From Pyrrhosoma nymphula (Eukaryota; Arthropoda; Insecta; Odonata; Coenagrionidae), in the NCBI GenBank assembly GCA_963573305.1, contig OY754330.1, positions 9,114,001-9,178,000 of the forward strand: 64,000 nt of DNA, read 5' to 3'. Numbering within the stretch: the first letter of the stretch is position 1; each line of letters begins with the position of its first letter. A program made the translations under genes and the position numbers. Shown here in pieces: positions 11,801 to 23,305 of the stretch. A model generated the notes under the pieces. The model did no database searches, had not been told where the DNA came from, and was given only the letters and a program-made list of their open reading frames with translations.

Positions 11801-14800
11801 TCAACTATAATTTTGATGAGAGTTTAACAATGAAGGTTTAATATATTTTTTTCATTAGGATGCACTTGTAGCTTTATTATGTATTGATTTTAGCTTTTAA
11901 CATTTTCTGAGTTTTTGACGAAAATTTAATTCAGCAGAAATGAAATATTCCAATAATAGGTGACCTTTTGGCGATTAGTCAGGGAAATTGGTAAATCTAT
12001 CAGGGAAAAGTTGGGGAATTTTAAAATTAGAAATCAGTACTTGGTACACATCCACCATCACATTAAAAAATGAGCATATGTTTTCTGTCATTTCACTTCT
12101 CACTCTCTCGAGTTTAAACAAGCCAATTGGACTCGGACTGGAGTTTCCACCTCTTTCCTCTCTCTCATGCATGTGGAAAAGATAAGCTCCTGGAATGGCC
12201 TGACTGTTCAGTTGCTACGACTCATACCATGTGAATAGAAAACACTCCGGTCTGGGCTTTTTTAAAAAATGTCTGCATTTTGTCTTAGTGCATGTATTTT
12301 GGATTAAATGGCTCATAAACTTACTGAAAGGGAAAAAGAGGAATTTCTGGAAATTGATTCTGAGGTGGACAAATTCTTGTGGCTCAAGTGGCAGTGATTC
12401 TGAAGGTGATTGGTGCAAATATTCAGCTTGCAAAATGACTGTGTGTTTCCAGTGCTCTCGTACAATAACATTTGTCAGCAGAATCTGCACCCATTGGCCG
12501 AATCAGCTGAGTAAGAAGCAGCAAAAATATTTTCCTGAAATTTGCCAAAATATTTGTTTGCTGGGTTACTTATATTAGCCAAGTATCATTGTATTAATTG
12601 TGTCAGTGTTTTAACCTCATGATTCTATTTCCAGGAAGTTATTGTGGCTGAGCCTGCAGCAGACAATGCTGTTGACCCCATTGAAACTGCTAGTGTTAAG
12701 AGACCTCCCCATCAGTCAGTTTGGGAAACATCATTCGAGAGGTGAGTTGACTCCTCATGACTTGAGTGAGGAAATAGACAGTAGAAGGGGATTTTGAGGC
12801 AAATATGTTGTTTAATATTTATTTATTTATTTAGATCTACGGGTAAAAACCCATTTACATTTTGTGTTGTAGAACTATAGTTCTCATATCACATTAAATT
12901 ACAATAGAAGAATAAAGGTACAATTATGTTTTTGCAAGTACAATCCAGGTATACAGATTATATGCAAAATGTAACAGACCAAAATGTATTTCGGGTGTGC
13001 CGCGTGATGATCAGGTTTAGTCTGACGTTTCGTGACCTCTACTGGTCACTTCTTGAAAGGGAATTGATGTCCCCGTTGCAGGTGAGGGATATATATATCT
13101 CAGAAGGGTGAGTTGGAGGGGGAAGAGGGATGGAGGGAGAGATACGTGAAAAATATTTATTGAGTATGGGCAGCCAAGTGTGGCTTATTTGGAGGCCACC
13201 ATCTCTATTGAAATTTGCTTTGTTCTTCTTTATCTCAATGGCCTCACGATACAGCCTGGGTTTGAACCTGTTGACCTTGGCGATTACTTTTTTTTTTTCC
13301 ATTTAGTCAATCTCATGTCCCAGGGCTGCATGTTCTGCCACTGCCAACTTCGACGTCTGTCCCAGTGGAGTGGCCCGTCGATGTTCCTCAAGCCGGGTTT
13401 TGATGCTACACACGTTCCACAGGGGATTTCATAGACTCCCTTAATTTGCAGGGGAGTCCTATCTTTCACACCTCTTAAGAGTGCCTTCAACTGTTGGTGC
13501 GGCCTAAAAGTGGTCTTAATTTCATATCTCCGGAGAAGATTCCCTATCCTGTCGGTCACGCCCTTGAAAGGAGGGTGTTTCGTTCTTTTGGTCATGTCGA
13601 GAGAATGTGAGAGAGTCTAATGCGAATGGTGAAACAGATAAATGATAGCAGAGTGAATGGTATGAGAGGAAGGGTTAGACTGAGAGTGTTTGTGAATAAA
13701 TGTGGTGGAAGAGACTGAAGGAGAGGGGAGAGGGGCATTAGAAGTCTTAAAGGTGGTTTTACGTGAGGCACTTTATTGCACTATCTGATATATTTAAGGA
13801 TATGCATTAAAATTGCATCATGTTAAGCAGTGAATTTCTATAATGCATGGGTAAATGCACAATGAATGATGGGAAATAATATTATTATGCGTTTATTGTC
13901 GTGGACGAATAGTCCTCTTAGACATTTTTTTCCATATACATATATATATATTTGAACAAATATTGAAACAAATTATCATTACTGGACAATAGTGAAAACG
14001 ATAAATAAATTGAAATGTAGTCCTTGAACTGAATAGAATTTTTGAGATACAAATGTGGAAAAAAAGAAAATAAATTGTAAAACAAAAATCATATATCATA
14101 TGAATAGTCGGTTGCCATACTGGGAAACAATAAATTGACAAAATTATTAATATGGGACAATACAGATTACATGGACTTTTTTAATCAATCTTTCATTATT
14201 TGATTTTGTCACTGCCTAATAGACATGCCAATTAGATATTTCTACTTAGTTTTGAAATATAAATTAAAACAATTGATGTGAATACCATACAAAAGATAGA
14301 AAGAGAGAAAAAAATAGTAATAAACCATGAGTTGAATAGTATCATTGTTATAATAGCCCATACTTCAGTTCCGAGCCTGTATTTTTGCATTGTGAAAACG
14401 GATGCTTCTTCAAATTGTGAAATTATCACATTCAGCTCCACTAAAGTCATTAGATCCAACCTGTATGGCCAAATGTAAATGTTATGAAATCTTGTGAAGA
14501 ATTTATTTAATGGTACCTTTTGCTATGTTTTAAAGTTTTCGTGATATAAATATGTACATATTTACTCCTGTAAAATGAGGAGCCTGAAAGGGAAGTAGCT
14601 GCGTTCGTGAACTAGGAAACTCACTGAATTTATAACCAACCTTTGTGCGCACTCTTTGCAAGCAAACTGTCCCTCGAAAGTTTAGAGAGACACAGCACAT
14701 TTATTGCCGGTTGGCATGAGCATCGACGGGGGTTGCTGCAAAATATTGGTGGGATGGGTAAATGCACTGAGTGCCGGAGATACCAGGGCACCACACAAGG

Positions 14801-17800
14801 AAAAATAATTGGAAAAGGCTTAGAAACTTTAGAGCCATGCTACCTATGGTTAGAAAAAAGTGGCACTAAAACCCGCATTTAATGTTTGATGTGAATGCTT
14901 GAAAATTAAATATGGCTAGCGTGTGAAAAATAGGGCCGTAACGTTTTTTTCGTCCAGTACCAAATATTTTTTCGGCCATTGCCTCAGCCATGATAGTATG
15001 TAATTCTCAGTCCTGTTACAAAGACCCGAGAAAATTTATCTATAGTTGCAGAGAAATCATCTTCTAATTGATGCTTAAATGATTCTTTGGCTTCTTTCCA
15101 TTTTTAAAGTTGTAAAACCCGTGATGTGTGAGGTTGCAGAGTAGGTATAACATAAAAACAACTGCCCCTTGAAATAAAAAATAAATATTCGAGTTCTTTA
15201 AAAATTTACAACAGTTTATTTTGACTGTATTCTAATTCGATATAAAACATTTTTAAACTGTCAAATACATGCCAAAGTCCATGCCTCTTCCATTACTTTT
15301 GGAATTTAATTTCAAAAAACATAAAAATTCTTTTGAAAATTCAAAAAATAATAAAAAAATGAAACAAAAAAAATCGGAACGCACGTCGAAGCTAAACCAA
15401 GGAGCCGGCAGCTTGGCCTAAAGATACACAGAAATCCAGCTCGCAAGAGGACTCATATATCCGAGAGGCACACGTGTCGACTATGCATCGATGCTGGCCA
15501 CCAGTGTTCGCCAGCCTCCGTCGACCTGTAGTCGACGGCGGCACTGAATGTGTTAAGTACCGTGTGTAAAATGGCCATAAGAATAGAAGAGTGTTTGTGT
15601 GCAACAATGTAGGAGTGAAATAGATGAGGCATGAGTGTAAGGATACAACTTTATGGAGTAAATTATTTAAGAAAAGTTGAGAAAATTTGGGGTTTCAGGG
15701 TGTATCACGTGAAATTTTTCCATGTTAGGAATGATAAAAAATTTTTGTGAAATTCACATAATTTTTATCATTCCTAAAATAAGAAAAGTTGGTTCCATTG
15801 GCCAAAGAGCAATAACTTAGCTCTTTGACTATGCCTACCCTGAAAGAGAATGGCATGATTAGTATACATGTCTGGTGTTATGTTATGTCTGTGATATTTT
15901 ATGAGTATATGTGTTACTATAGTGCACTCATTTTTATCCAGTACATACCCATTAAACTGGACGATTGACTTTTTTATTTATAAATGCTATTTTTATGTAA
16001 CGGACACGTTTTCTTGAACAAATACAACTACGTATGCATGTATCCGAAATCATATCTTTCTTTTTCATGACGTATGCTGTGATGGAATGCATATTTATGA
16101 TGGATTCCTTAAGAATATATATGCCAGGCCATGATTTCAGCATACATATATGTTTTCATGGGTATGCATATTGAGAAAGGGATGCTACCTATCTGTTATC
16201 AACTATTGAATAGTAGAAAATGGTGTGGTGTGAAACTTGTGATGGAAATCCTAAATGTTTTGAGAATGATAGAATTTGAATTCATCCCAGGAACCCAAAA
16301 AATGACATAAATATGCATTGTTTTATACTCTATTATGTCATGGGAAATCAAATTGTTATATTGCTTTATCTCTATTTGGTTTAAAACTCGCAACTAATCT
16401 TTATCCCTTGTTTTTCAGTGAAATGCTGAGGTGTTTAAATGATGTCTCCAAACATGAAACTCCAGTGCAAAAGGAGGTGATTGATGATAATGAAGCCAGG
16501 ATTTCTTGCTCAGAAAGTTACAAGACTATGTCCTCGTCAATTACACTGAGATCAAATGGAGGCATCAATTTAAGGCAAACGTGCTCATTAAGAACTGTAG
16601 AAACTGAAGTATCGACCGAGTCAAGGAGTGGCTATGAGTGCATTTCAAAGGCGGTGGCCAAAGTTCCCCTCAGTAACCCAGTGAAAGGTGAGAATGCAGT
16701 CAAGGCTAAGTTTGGTGGCAGAGGACTGTGGAGTGCTCAACCACTGGGTGGATTGTGTGAGACCTCCTCCTCCTCTGAAAACACAGAGACTGTGGAGAAT
16801 CCATCTGAGAGGGATATGCTGGAATCCCTTCTTGGCAAGGTGGCACTGCCAGTTAGCAGATCCAGCAATTTTTATCGAATCACTCAGTGCATCCCCTACT
16901 TGAAGACAAATAGTGTAATAAATCTTCGTCAAGGATTGAAACTGACCATTCAGAGGGTTATTGGTAACACTCCAGATGCAAAATTATTTCTTGCGGTGAA
17001 TTCAGAAGGAGAGTTCATTGTAATCAAGTACCAGCACATATCATGTGAGTGGGAATTCTACATTGTGAGAGAAATTAGAAGTCGGCTGGAAGACCCTCGT
17101 ATGGTAAGTGATTTTATGGCAGTATTGTGTTGACTATGATGTTATTTTATCTGATCAACATGGCTCGAGCATTTTCTTAAGTCTGTGAATGAAGGTCTGT
17201 GCGTTCTTCATTGTAATAGGCATACTATTTTGAGTTTTCTTGATTACTTGTGTTCTATTTTTTTTTTTATTTTTTTGTTGAAATGTGAGCAGGAGTAATG
17301 ATTGACTGTTCGGTTGAAAATTAATCATATTTTTACCTCTTTTGCATTGTGTAGCCCCTATGTTTAAAATTTTAAAGCTGTATTTTTTTCAGAATGGGAG
17401 ACTTTGTTCGTAGAGATATTGCTGTCTTTAATAATAACTTTTTTCAAATAGACCTCCAGGTATCTCTGTAAACGTTTATTCTGTGGCTGTGCATAAGAAA
17501 GCATTCTTTTGGTTTCACAGCCAGGAAGAAATTGGTACCTATTTGCATAATTAATTCTATGATTTACTTCTTAACGTTGCCTTTGTGCAAGCAGCCATCC
17601 TAACAAGGAAACTACTGCTTTTAACTCCAATGGCTCCACTGCCCAATCGCAGTCACCAGCATCAGATATAGTATGTGTAAATGACAAACGAAAACACCTT
17701 GTATGAGGTTATTATTCAGGTATATGAATGACCCCATACTTTAATTTAAAAGAACAAGCGGAATACCATAACTTTAAAAACACCATGGAGAAATTTCATC

Positions 17801-20800
17801 GTTATTGCTCTCATGAAACACACAGCAAAATGCATTCCTGTAATGTGATTTTCAACATTTTCATTCATAACCTTATTTAACCATACCATGTTGATTGGAC
17901 TCCAGCTCAACTCCATTCCAAGCCATTGTTTTTGTCACAATGCTTGAAGCATAAGTCACCTACTTCTCCTATCCACTATCATGCTTTGTAAATAATTTGA
18001 TCAGAAATGCCATTTCCATAAGTACATATTTACATTGTGGCTTCCATTTTGCTGCTATAGGCAAGGAGTTCACCATTTCGATCTTCAATTGCAATGGTAG
18101 ATGTCACACGTGGCTTCATTTTTTAAACAAAAAATACCAAAACCGTGCATTAGTAACATAGTTGTGATGCACCAGTTGGTGATTTTGTGTTGTTTCCTCT
18201 TTGCAGTTAGAAATTGAATACTTAATTTTCAAAGTGTGCTTTTGATCAGTTCTGCTAATAGTGAATTGTCTTTCAGCATAGAGGTATCTAATTTTTCATA
18301 ATGGATAAGAGTTTAACATAGTATCTGCTTGAAAAAAAAAATTTGTGTTATTTCAATGATGGGTGGGCTTCATATTTCATAAATTTCAGTGGATCTTCTG
18401 TATTTCGTGCATATATATTTTTTATTGTTTGGTAAATATTTTGATGATGTACCTTAGTGATCATCTTCAAATTTTACTCGTGTATTTATTTTATTACATT
18501 TTGATTTTTCCAATGTTTTGTCAGTTTCCTAGTGACCTTGACCAGTATTTATAGAGCCATGTCATGAATAATTTATTACTTTTTAAATTTTATTTAAATT
18601 GCTTAGTTTCCAGCATTTTCTAACATCCTGGAAGGGTACCTTTTCAATGCTGACAGTAGCATGTTGATGACAAAATACCTCCCCAATGGATCATTTATAG
18701 ATCTTTTGAATGTGTACAAGGTCAGTACCTAATAATGAATGAACTTGAAACTTCAACTGTTGATGACTAGATACCAAATTTATGAGTTAATTCTACTGCA
18801 TTATGTTACTTACTTTACAGAAGAAACATATTGTCTTCCCGGAAGTTCTTGCCTTGTTTTTCACCATTGACATTGTTAATTCAGTGAGGCATCTGCATGG
18901 CTGCAACATTATTCATGGATCAATCAGACCTGAAAATCTTCTTGTTGGAGATGTGTAAGTTTCTACTGATGGTTTAGCAGACTTTGTGGAATGATATCCA
19001 TCTACTGAGGATCTAAATGATTGAATGCAGGATAAAGATGTAATTCCTAATTTTTATTTTAGTCCTGATGTTCATCGATCACCTTGGAACGACAAAACAT
19101 TTAAGAGTCTCCTTCCTGTGTTGCAGCTGAGGAACATGGGCAAGTGCATTGACATGACCCTGTTTCCAAGAAATGTGTGTTTCACAACCACATCTCATGA
19201 AGATCAATACCAGTGCATTGAGATGCAAAATGGAAAACCATGGACATATCAGGTATATAAGGGTTATATACACTCCTTGACATCTAATAGGGTTGAAAAT
19301 GGTATAACAATTGCGGTAGAAGCAAATGTGTACGGATTTCATTGCTGCCTGAAATACGAGGACAGTAGGGGTCATTTGACCCTATTTTGGAATTCAGTCT
19401 TATATTTTAGTGACTACATAATTTTAATTTGATTCTTTGGAAATTTCATGATCTGTATTTTAATGAAGTGCAAAGACGATTACATAATCATTACTGTGCA
19501 ATTCTTTACAATAAGTTATATCTAGAAGGATGACTTGAGGTCTTTGGACCCCTCCTTGCATTTTGTGGTGTGGTACATTTTCTTGGCCTTTCCTTTCTCC
19601 CTGAGACCCAATATTATCGCTTTTCTTTACTTGATATCTCTTGGGCAAAGAAAGCTAGGCTGGTCATAATAGTAGGACACAAACTGGAGCAAGTAGAACA
19701 ATTTAATTACTTGGGTAGTATGTTATAAGAAACAGGGCATAGTAGCAAAGGCATTAGGAGGAGACTAGCGCTAGTGAAGGAAGTGCTTAATAATAGAAGG
19801 GAGCTGATGACAGGGATGTTATGCAAGGATGTAAAAAAGGCTGGTGAAGAGCTTGGTATGGAGTGCTGCATTGTATGGGGTAGAAACGTGGACCTTAAGA
19901 AAGGAAGACGAAAATAGGCTGAAGGCGTTCGAGATGTGGGTGTGGAGGAATATGGAGAAGTTGGACGGAAAGGAAGACAAATGAAGTGCTTGACGTAGTT
20001 GGTAATGAGAGGAAACATGTGGATTAGATTAGGGGAAGGCAGGGTAGGTGGCTGGAAGGGGTAATGATTGTTTGCTGAAGGCCGTGATGGGGGAAGAATG
20101 TTGGTCAAATGGGGAAGGGGAAGGAAGAGAATATGTTTTATGGAAGGGATGAAGAAAGGTAGGACTTGTGCTGAGTTGAAGAAAGAAATACTAGACGTAG
20201 ATGGGGCACTGCACGTGTAAGATTCTGTTGGATTTTCTCTGACTTTCATCACAACCTACCTCTAACCGGTAGATTACTCAGATGATGATGAATCATTGTA
20301 CATTTATGTACAAAATTTAAGAACTTCGTAAGTGTTGGGAATATTCCTCAAGTGGTGCTTAGTAGATGCAGCTGTCATAGATTTCTATAAAATTTCAGAA
20401 AAAAGGTTGAATGAAGTTAATTCAAATTAATACACTTCAATTAATGACTCATTGACATATAAAAGGCACCTTGAACAAACTTCGTCCAGGTGGCTCTAAA
20501 ACTGCTGAAATCGGGGAAAATTCTGGAGTGTTGGATTTCTAACGAAATTAACAAATACTGCACCGAGGACTAGTTCAAATATGTGGTGGCGGCACCTAAA
20601 CTTCAAAAGTTCAAGTTGAGAGCGTCTTCCAGCAGCTTTAATGTCCCGATGTGCTCGCCAGTGTTCATGCTAGCAGTATCACAGCAGACCCCACGCACTT
20701 TGCAAACAACTTGCCATTCCTCCAGTAATTTGAAAATCCTATCGCATGCTGCACGTTCTGTCCCTGATTCAAGCTCTGGGATGCGAAGCAGTGTGTCTCT

Positions 20801-22614
20801 GTGCACACCGGACAAGATGACGGGGAGTCTTTCTCGAAAGCCTTCCCCTGGAACAAGAAGTATGACTGACGTGCGGAAACGGCTAGCAAAATTCATCACT
20901 GGAATTGAAACATTATTAGCTTACCTTTGTTACTCGGCAAAAGCTTCCCATAAAAGTGAACCACAAATGGTCCGGGAGTGTCCTGGAATGCATTTTTTCA
21001 TGCCCATTGCAATTCGGTTCTCTTTATGTTTTTTGCACTCCGAAATGCACCTTCAAAAATTTCAAGATTGTTTTTATCAATCCCAAGAGCGTGTGCAGTT
21101 GCTTTTGCTGCAGCATTTATGATATGGGCAGTGTTCCAGTCACTTTTCTGGGTCCTATCTAATGCGGGCGTAATCTCTTTGTCTAAAAGCAGTCTGATTT
21201 GCTTTCTCACAGCGCCTTGGGTTGTACAGCAGACAAAGCATATATGTATATCATTGACCCATTCGTTTAATGCAAGCTTCTCTTTATTATATTCTTAGGT
21301 CACCAATGCACCCAACTTAAGTTATTTCCATGACCTTATAGCTTTCGTTTTTAATGATTTACAATGTACTATCATACACTTCCGCTTGCAAACTGCAAGC
21401 AACCATTTACTAGTTTATTTAGTTATAAATTGTAAATACATGTCCAAGGAGTAGTGTTTGGTCATTGGTGTGGCATTTGCATTAAGATGACTTAATATGT
21501 GTTCATTTTCAGATTGACTTATATGGAATAGCATTTACCATGCATTGCATGATATTTGGTGAATTCATGGACATATCCTGCCAAAATGGAATTTGGAACA
21601 TTAATCGGAAAGTACCTAGGTAAGAGGCATGCTGTCATTAATTGAGCTCTCCATAGTCCACATTGTAAACTTTTTATCTTGTGTGTTAACTTATCCTGTA
21701 CATTATTCTTTTCAGCCACTTCAATTCTGGCATTTGGAATAACTTGTTTCATTCCTTGCTCAATGTGCCCTCGTGTAACTTCATACCAGATCTTCAGTCC
21801 ATTCAAGCAAAACTTCAAGAGTTCATGTTTACATTTGAGGTACCTGCTTTCTTATGGCATGTTTGTTGGGGAATGTTTCCTGCATAATATAGTGTATCTT
21901 TTTCATTTGTTTCAAACATTGCGTGCACGTGTTAGCAATACACAAGCAAATTTCCATCACTCATGGTTCATAAAAAATTCTGGTTTCCCTGCAGAACTAA
22001 AAGTTGTTTCCTAATAGTTTTTCATCTTAATTACTCTAATCCCTTCTGTTGTTTCCCATACATGTATAGTAAATGTACTGCAGACAGTTATAAACTTAAA
22101 TATTTTTTTAAAACTATAGCATCACTTTGAAAAAGTTTAATGTAAATACATAATAAGTACAAACAAGCATGTGGTTAACAAAACTCCATCTGAGGTTACC
22201 GATTTAACTAATCTCAGGGTTATACACCAAAGATGGTGAAATTCGCCGTGAAAAAATCTTTTGACTTTGATCATTTGTGTAAATGCCACGATGATTGGGA
22301 ATTCAATCGCAGGGTGTTGGAAATTTCAAGTTTCCTCCTAAAATTTTGACTGCGATGAAGGATATTCCAGCCTATCAGTTTCTCAAAATGGAATTCCTGT
22401 TCTTATATGCAATTAATTGACACACATGTTGCATGGATTATATATTTACTTGAATTCATTGCTTGGAAAGTGATACGTGGGTATTTTTTAAGGCAAGGAT
22501 TCTAATATATTCCAGGTGGATGAGTTTGTGTCTGCAATGGCCAGCATGAAAGCAATGCTGGAAGAACAGCATAAGAAGGAGAGCAACAAGATCAGAACTT
22601 TCAAATATGTTTAA
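5370..22614 (+). CDS. BubR1: BUB1/BUBR1-family checkpoint pseudokinase, C-terminal 664 codons
   Basis: The exons join as 5370-5806, 12635-12741, 16419-17103, 18607-18720, 18821-18954, 19063-19252, 21513-21619, 21716-21839 and 22516-22614. All are GT-AG, phases agree throughout, and the total is 2 + 665x3 nt ending in TAA. Family members act at kinetochores in the spindle assembly checkpoint. Numbering from the Met at 5372, there is a KEN box at 97-99, ABBA-like FSIHCTE at 40-46, and a BUB1-type kinase fold from about 355 (Lys384, then WEFYI, then LNVYK, then KPWTYQIDLYG). Catalytic motifs are degraded: the glycine loop lacks GxGxxG, HGD is HGS (479-481), and the DFG/DLG site is NMG (516-518). 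KEN plus a dead kinase favours BubR1 over BUB1. The N-terminal TPR region is not in the window. Several introns carry transposon relics. Confidence 0.85.
6460..7297 (-). pseudogene. Pogo/Tigger-like transposase relic
   Basis: On the minus strand from ATG at 7297, pieces of a pogo/Tigger-type DDE transposase appear in order but in shifted frames. They are: an N-terminal helix-turn-helix-like part (KLKMMNEVEANKISKT, about 7180-7260); a CENPB-type part (SADWLTKFKARFNIS, about 6910-6970); a KSWMTIEIF segment; and the catalytic block ILLLLDKASSHKHVDTL (about 6590-6655) followed by VFLPLNT. The second acidic motif reads DK instead of DN. Several frameshifts and stops make it a pseudogene. Confidence 0.75.
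8521..8666. mobile_element. Pogo/Tigger-like terminus
   Basis: The stretch ends ttcgtaagaacgagagtctactg followed by TA. This is the same terminal pattern (CAGTAGA.TCTCG...TACGAA on the other strand) seen at 2113 and 49017. It also shares the gtaatt/tcgggaccaa block with those copies in diverged form. It may be the 5' end of the transposon whose minus-strand transposase relic lies at 6460-7297. Confidence 0.5.
12635..12741 (+). CDS. BubR1: BubR1-like linker exon
   Basis: The acceptor is ctatttccag and the donor is ag|gtgagt. The exon enters in phase 0 and leaves with two bases of a codon, which the next exon completes as AGT (Ser). It encodes 35 residues of linker with no recognised domain. 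Exact phase fit on both sides supports it. Confidence 0.65.
13000..13595 (-). pseudogene. Penelope-like element C-terminal (GIY-YIG) relic
   Basis: Read on the minus strand from 13595, the protein has the pre-endonuclease region of Penelope-like elements, then IKGVYEIPCGTC, the GIY part of a GIY-YIG endonuclease. The stretch that should carry YIG-TGR is missing. After a frame change come IKTRLEEHRR, AVAEHAALGHEID, a stop, then PRLYREAIEIKK and GLQISHTWLP, the usual order of the domain. About ten codons at the YIG motif are deleted and at least one stop is present, so it is dead. Just downstream on the same strand (13049-13024) a perfect GTGACC/GGTCAC stem is followed by GAAAC. Confidence 0.8.
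13600..13760 (+). mobile_element. Short non-LTR retrotransposon relic
   Basis: Mixed frames give pieces such as RMVKQINDSRVNGMRGR, a segment common at the C-terminal end of insect non-LTR (LINE) reverse-transcriptase ORFs. It is very short and broken. Confidence 0.45.
16419..17103 (+). CDS. BubR1: BubR1-like exon: linker and start of kinase fold
   Basis: The acceptor is gtttttcag and the donor is ATG|gtaagt. The exon holds a Ser-rich linker, then the N-lobe of the kinase-like domain. The position of the glycine loop reads VIGNTPDAK, lacking the GxGxxG pattern. The VAIK-type lysine is kept in VIKYQ, and the BUB1-family signature WEFYI follows. It ends in phase 0. Confidence 0.85.
17104..18606 (+). 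other. Intron of the BubR1-like gene, nothing recognised
   Basis: AT-rich intron with T-rich tracts near 17260 and 17385. I see no exon, RNA gene or repeat that I can name. Confidence 0.5.
18607..18720 (+). CDS. BubR1: BubR1-like kinase-fold exon
   Basis: The acceptor is attgcttag and the donor is AAG|gtcagt. It has 38 codons, phase 0 to 0. The protein resembles the BUB1-family segment after WEFYI: an ILEGYLF strand, then the hinge-side stretch MTKYLPNGSFIDLLNVYK. Confidence 0.85.
18821..18954 (+). CDS. BubR1: BubR1-like exon with altered catalytic loop (HGS)
   Basis: The acceptor is tactttacag and the donor is gt|gtaagt. Helix E is followed by IIHGSIRPENLL, where active BUB1-type kinases have HGDIKPDN. 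The catalytic Asp is Ser (AGC/TCA-type change to TCA at the codon) and the Lys is Arg, while the Asn is kept. Confidence 0.88.
19063..19252 (+). CDS. BubR1: BubR1-like exon with altered DFG site (NMG)
   Basis: The acceptor is tttattttag and the donor is CAG|gtatat. It contains LQLRNMGKCIDMTLFP, which aligns with the LIDLGQSIDM.LFP block of BUB1-family kinases, so the metal-binding Asp is Asn. Then comes QCIEMQNGKPWTYQ, the conserved QC.EM...KPW.YQ block. Confidence 0.88.
19650..20290 (+). mobile_element. LINE (non-LTR retrotransposon) 3' relic
   Basis: In the intron before 21513, frames on the + strand give the post-RT region of a non-LTR retrotransposon in order: KLEQVEQFNYLGSM, IRRRLALVKE, NNRRELMTG, AALYGVETWTLRKED, RLKAFEMWVWR. 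The relic ends with acctacctctaaccgg...gatgatgatgaa, a typical simple 3' tail. Frameshifts are frequent. Same strand as the host gene. Confidence 0.8.
20580..21290 (-). pseudogene. Decayed DNA-transposon transposase relic
   Basis: Minus-strand ORFs overlap in order: one holds KEITPALDRTQKSDWNTAHI and NAAAKATAHALGI (about 21210-20998), the next holds VRGVCCDTASMNTGEHIGT and LLEDALNL (about 20899-20603). The second resembles the 'CFDTTASNTG..GAC.LLE..L' block of a family of DDE-type transposases common in arthropods. Frames are broken. The family name is uncertain (hAT-like is one possibility). Confidence 0.5.
21513..21619 (+). CDS. BubR1: BubR1-like kinase C-lobe exon
   Basis: The acceptor is attttcag and the donor is ag|gtaaga. 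IDLYGIAFTMHCMIFGEFMD matches the ID.FG.A.T...MLFG.YM helix F of the BUB1 family. Phase 0 in, 2 out. Confidence 0.88.
21716..21839 (+). CDS. BubR1: BubR1-like kinase C-lobe exon
   Basis: The acceptor is ttcttttcag and the donor is GAG|gtacct. IWNNLFHSLLNVPSC aligns with the W..FFH.MLNIP.C segment of the family. Phase 2 in, 0 out. Confidence 0.87.
22516..22614 (+). CDS. BubR1: BubR1-like terminal exon
   Basis: The acceptor is tatattccag. It encodes 32 residues, charged and probably helical, and ends with TAA at 22612-22614. Confidence 0.82.
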   Translation: MDEFVSAMASMKAMLEEQHKKESNKIRTFKYV

Positions 22615-23132
22615 CATGAGCATTACTTTTTAATGGCAGTGAGGTTTTATTTACCGACTCATTGCACTGGAACTATTGTCTTGGTATGCCCATTGCAGGC
22701 ATACTGTTTGTTAATATGGAAAGACCAAGCCGAGACCCCTACTAGCAATTGATTGTGTGACATGTTTACTTCTAACTTCATTGGTCAAGTGGCTGAAGGT
22801 CTGTTCGATGTTTTGAAATGAGATCTGAGGAAGAAATTCCATATCACGTGTTGGTTGTAATCTTTTGTACCGAAGCACAGCGTTATAATGCTTCACTTTT
22901 GATATATTTTTATTTGCATCTTCGATGCTTTCGTATTTATCATGTAATTAGAAAGAAGCCCATGACACATTATTGGAGTACTCTTCAGTGATTTCTTTCA
23001 CAATTTTAATTTCCTAATGTTTTAGACTTCTGGTTTACTAGTATTGTTATTAAGATGCTAACAACATGAACCTCATTGCTGTGAATATCTCATTTTTATA
23101 CTTCAAATTTTATATTTTTAAGTCTCTCTTTA

Positions 23133-23138
23133 AATAAA
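23133..23138 (+). terminator. Candidate poly(A) signal for BubR1-like gene
   Basis: AATAAA lies 519 bases after the stop codon, in a T-rich and A-rich context. It is the nearest canonical hexamer I found downstream of the stop. Cleavage site not determined. Confidence 0.45.
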
Positions 23139-23305
23139 ATTTTAAAATAATTAATCTTTTATCTTTTGACAATTTATTCTGTTAAGCAATTCTCTAGTTG
23201 CTCATATTAAATTATTTATTCAACCTGCACTGATTTTGTTGGAGTAAGCCACTATACTTACTGTACAATGTTGAAGTTTAACAGTAACTCTATGTCCTTA
23301 AATTA

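Larger units (their letters stand above)
5807..12634 (+). other. Large intron of the BubR1-like gene
   Basis: No further exon was recognised. It holds a Tigger-like transposase relic (6460-7297) and a pogo-like terminus (8521-8666). Next is a hAT-like left end starting cagggttgctacag near 8734. A G homopolymer lies at about 9820-9838. A tract rich in 'cagggaaa' near 11978-12020 may be a related diverged repeat. Pro-rich and Gly-rich short ORFs near 7640-8450 look like composition artefacts. Confidence 0.5.
12742..16418 (+). other. Intron of the BubR1-like gene
   Basis: This intron holds a TTTA-rich tail and reverse LINE-like tail near 12815-12960. After that come a Penelope-like relic (13000-13595, minus) and a short LINE-like relic (13600-13760). 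A perfect short hairpin lies near 15723-15779 (ttaggaatgataaaaa and its complement). A possible piggyBac-type end (ggcactgaatgtgttaa) lies at about 15540-15556. Nothing else was recognised. Confidence 0.45.

Noticed and set aside
20583..21298. Plus-strand ORFs of 179 and 106 codons
   Set aside because: They are antisense to the transposase-like frames on the minus strand, which carry recognisable motifs.
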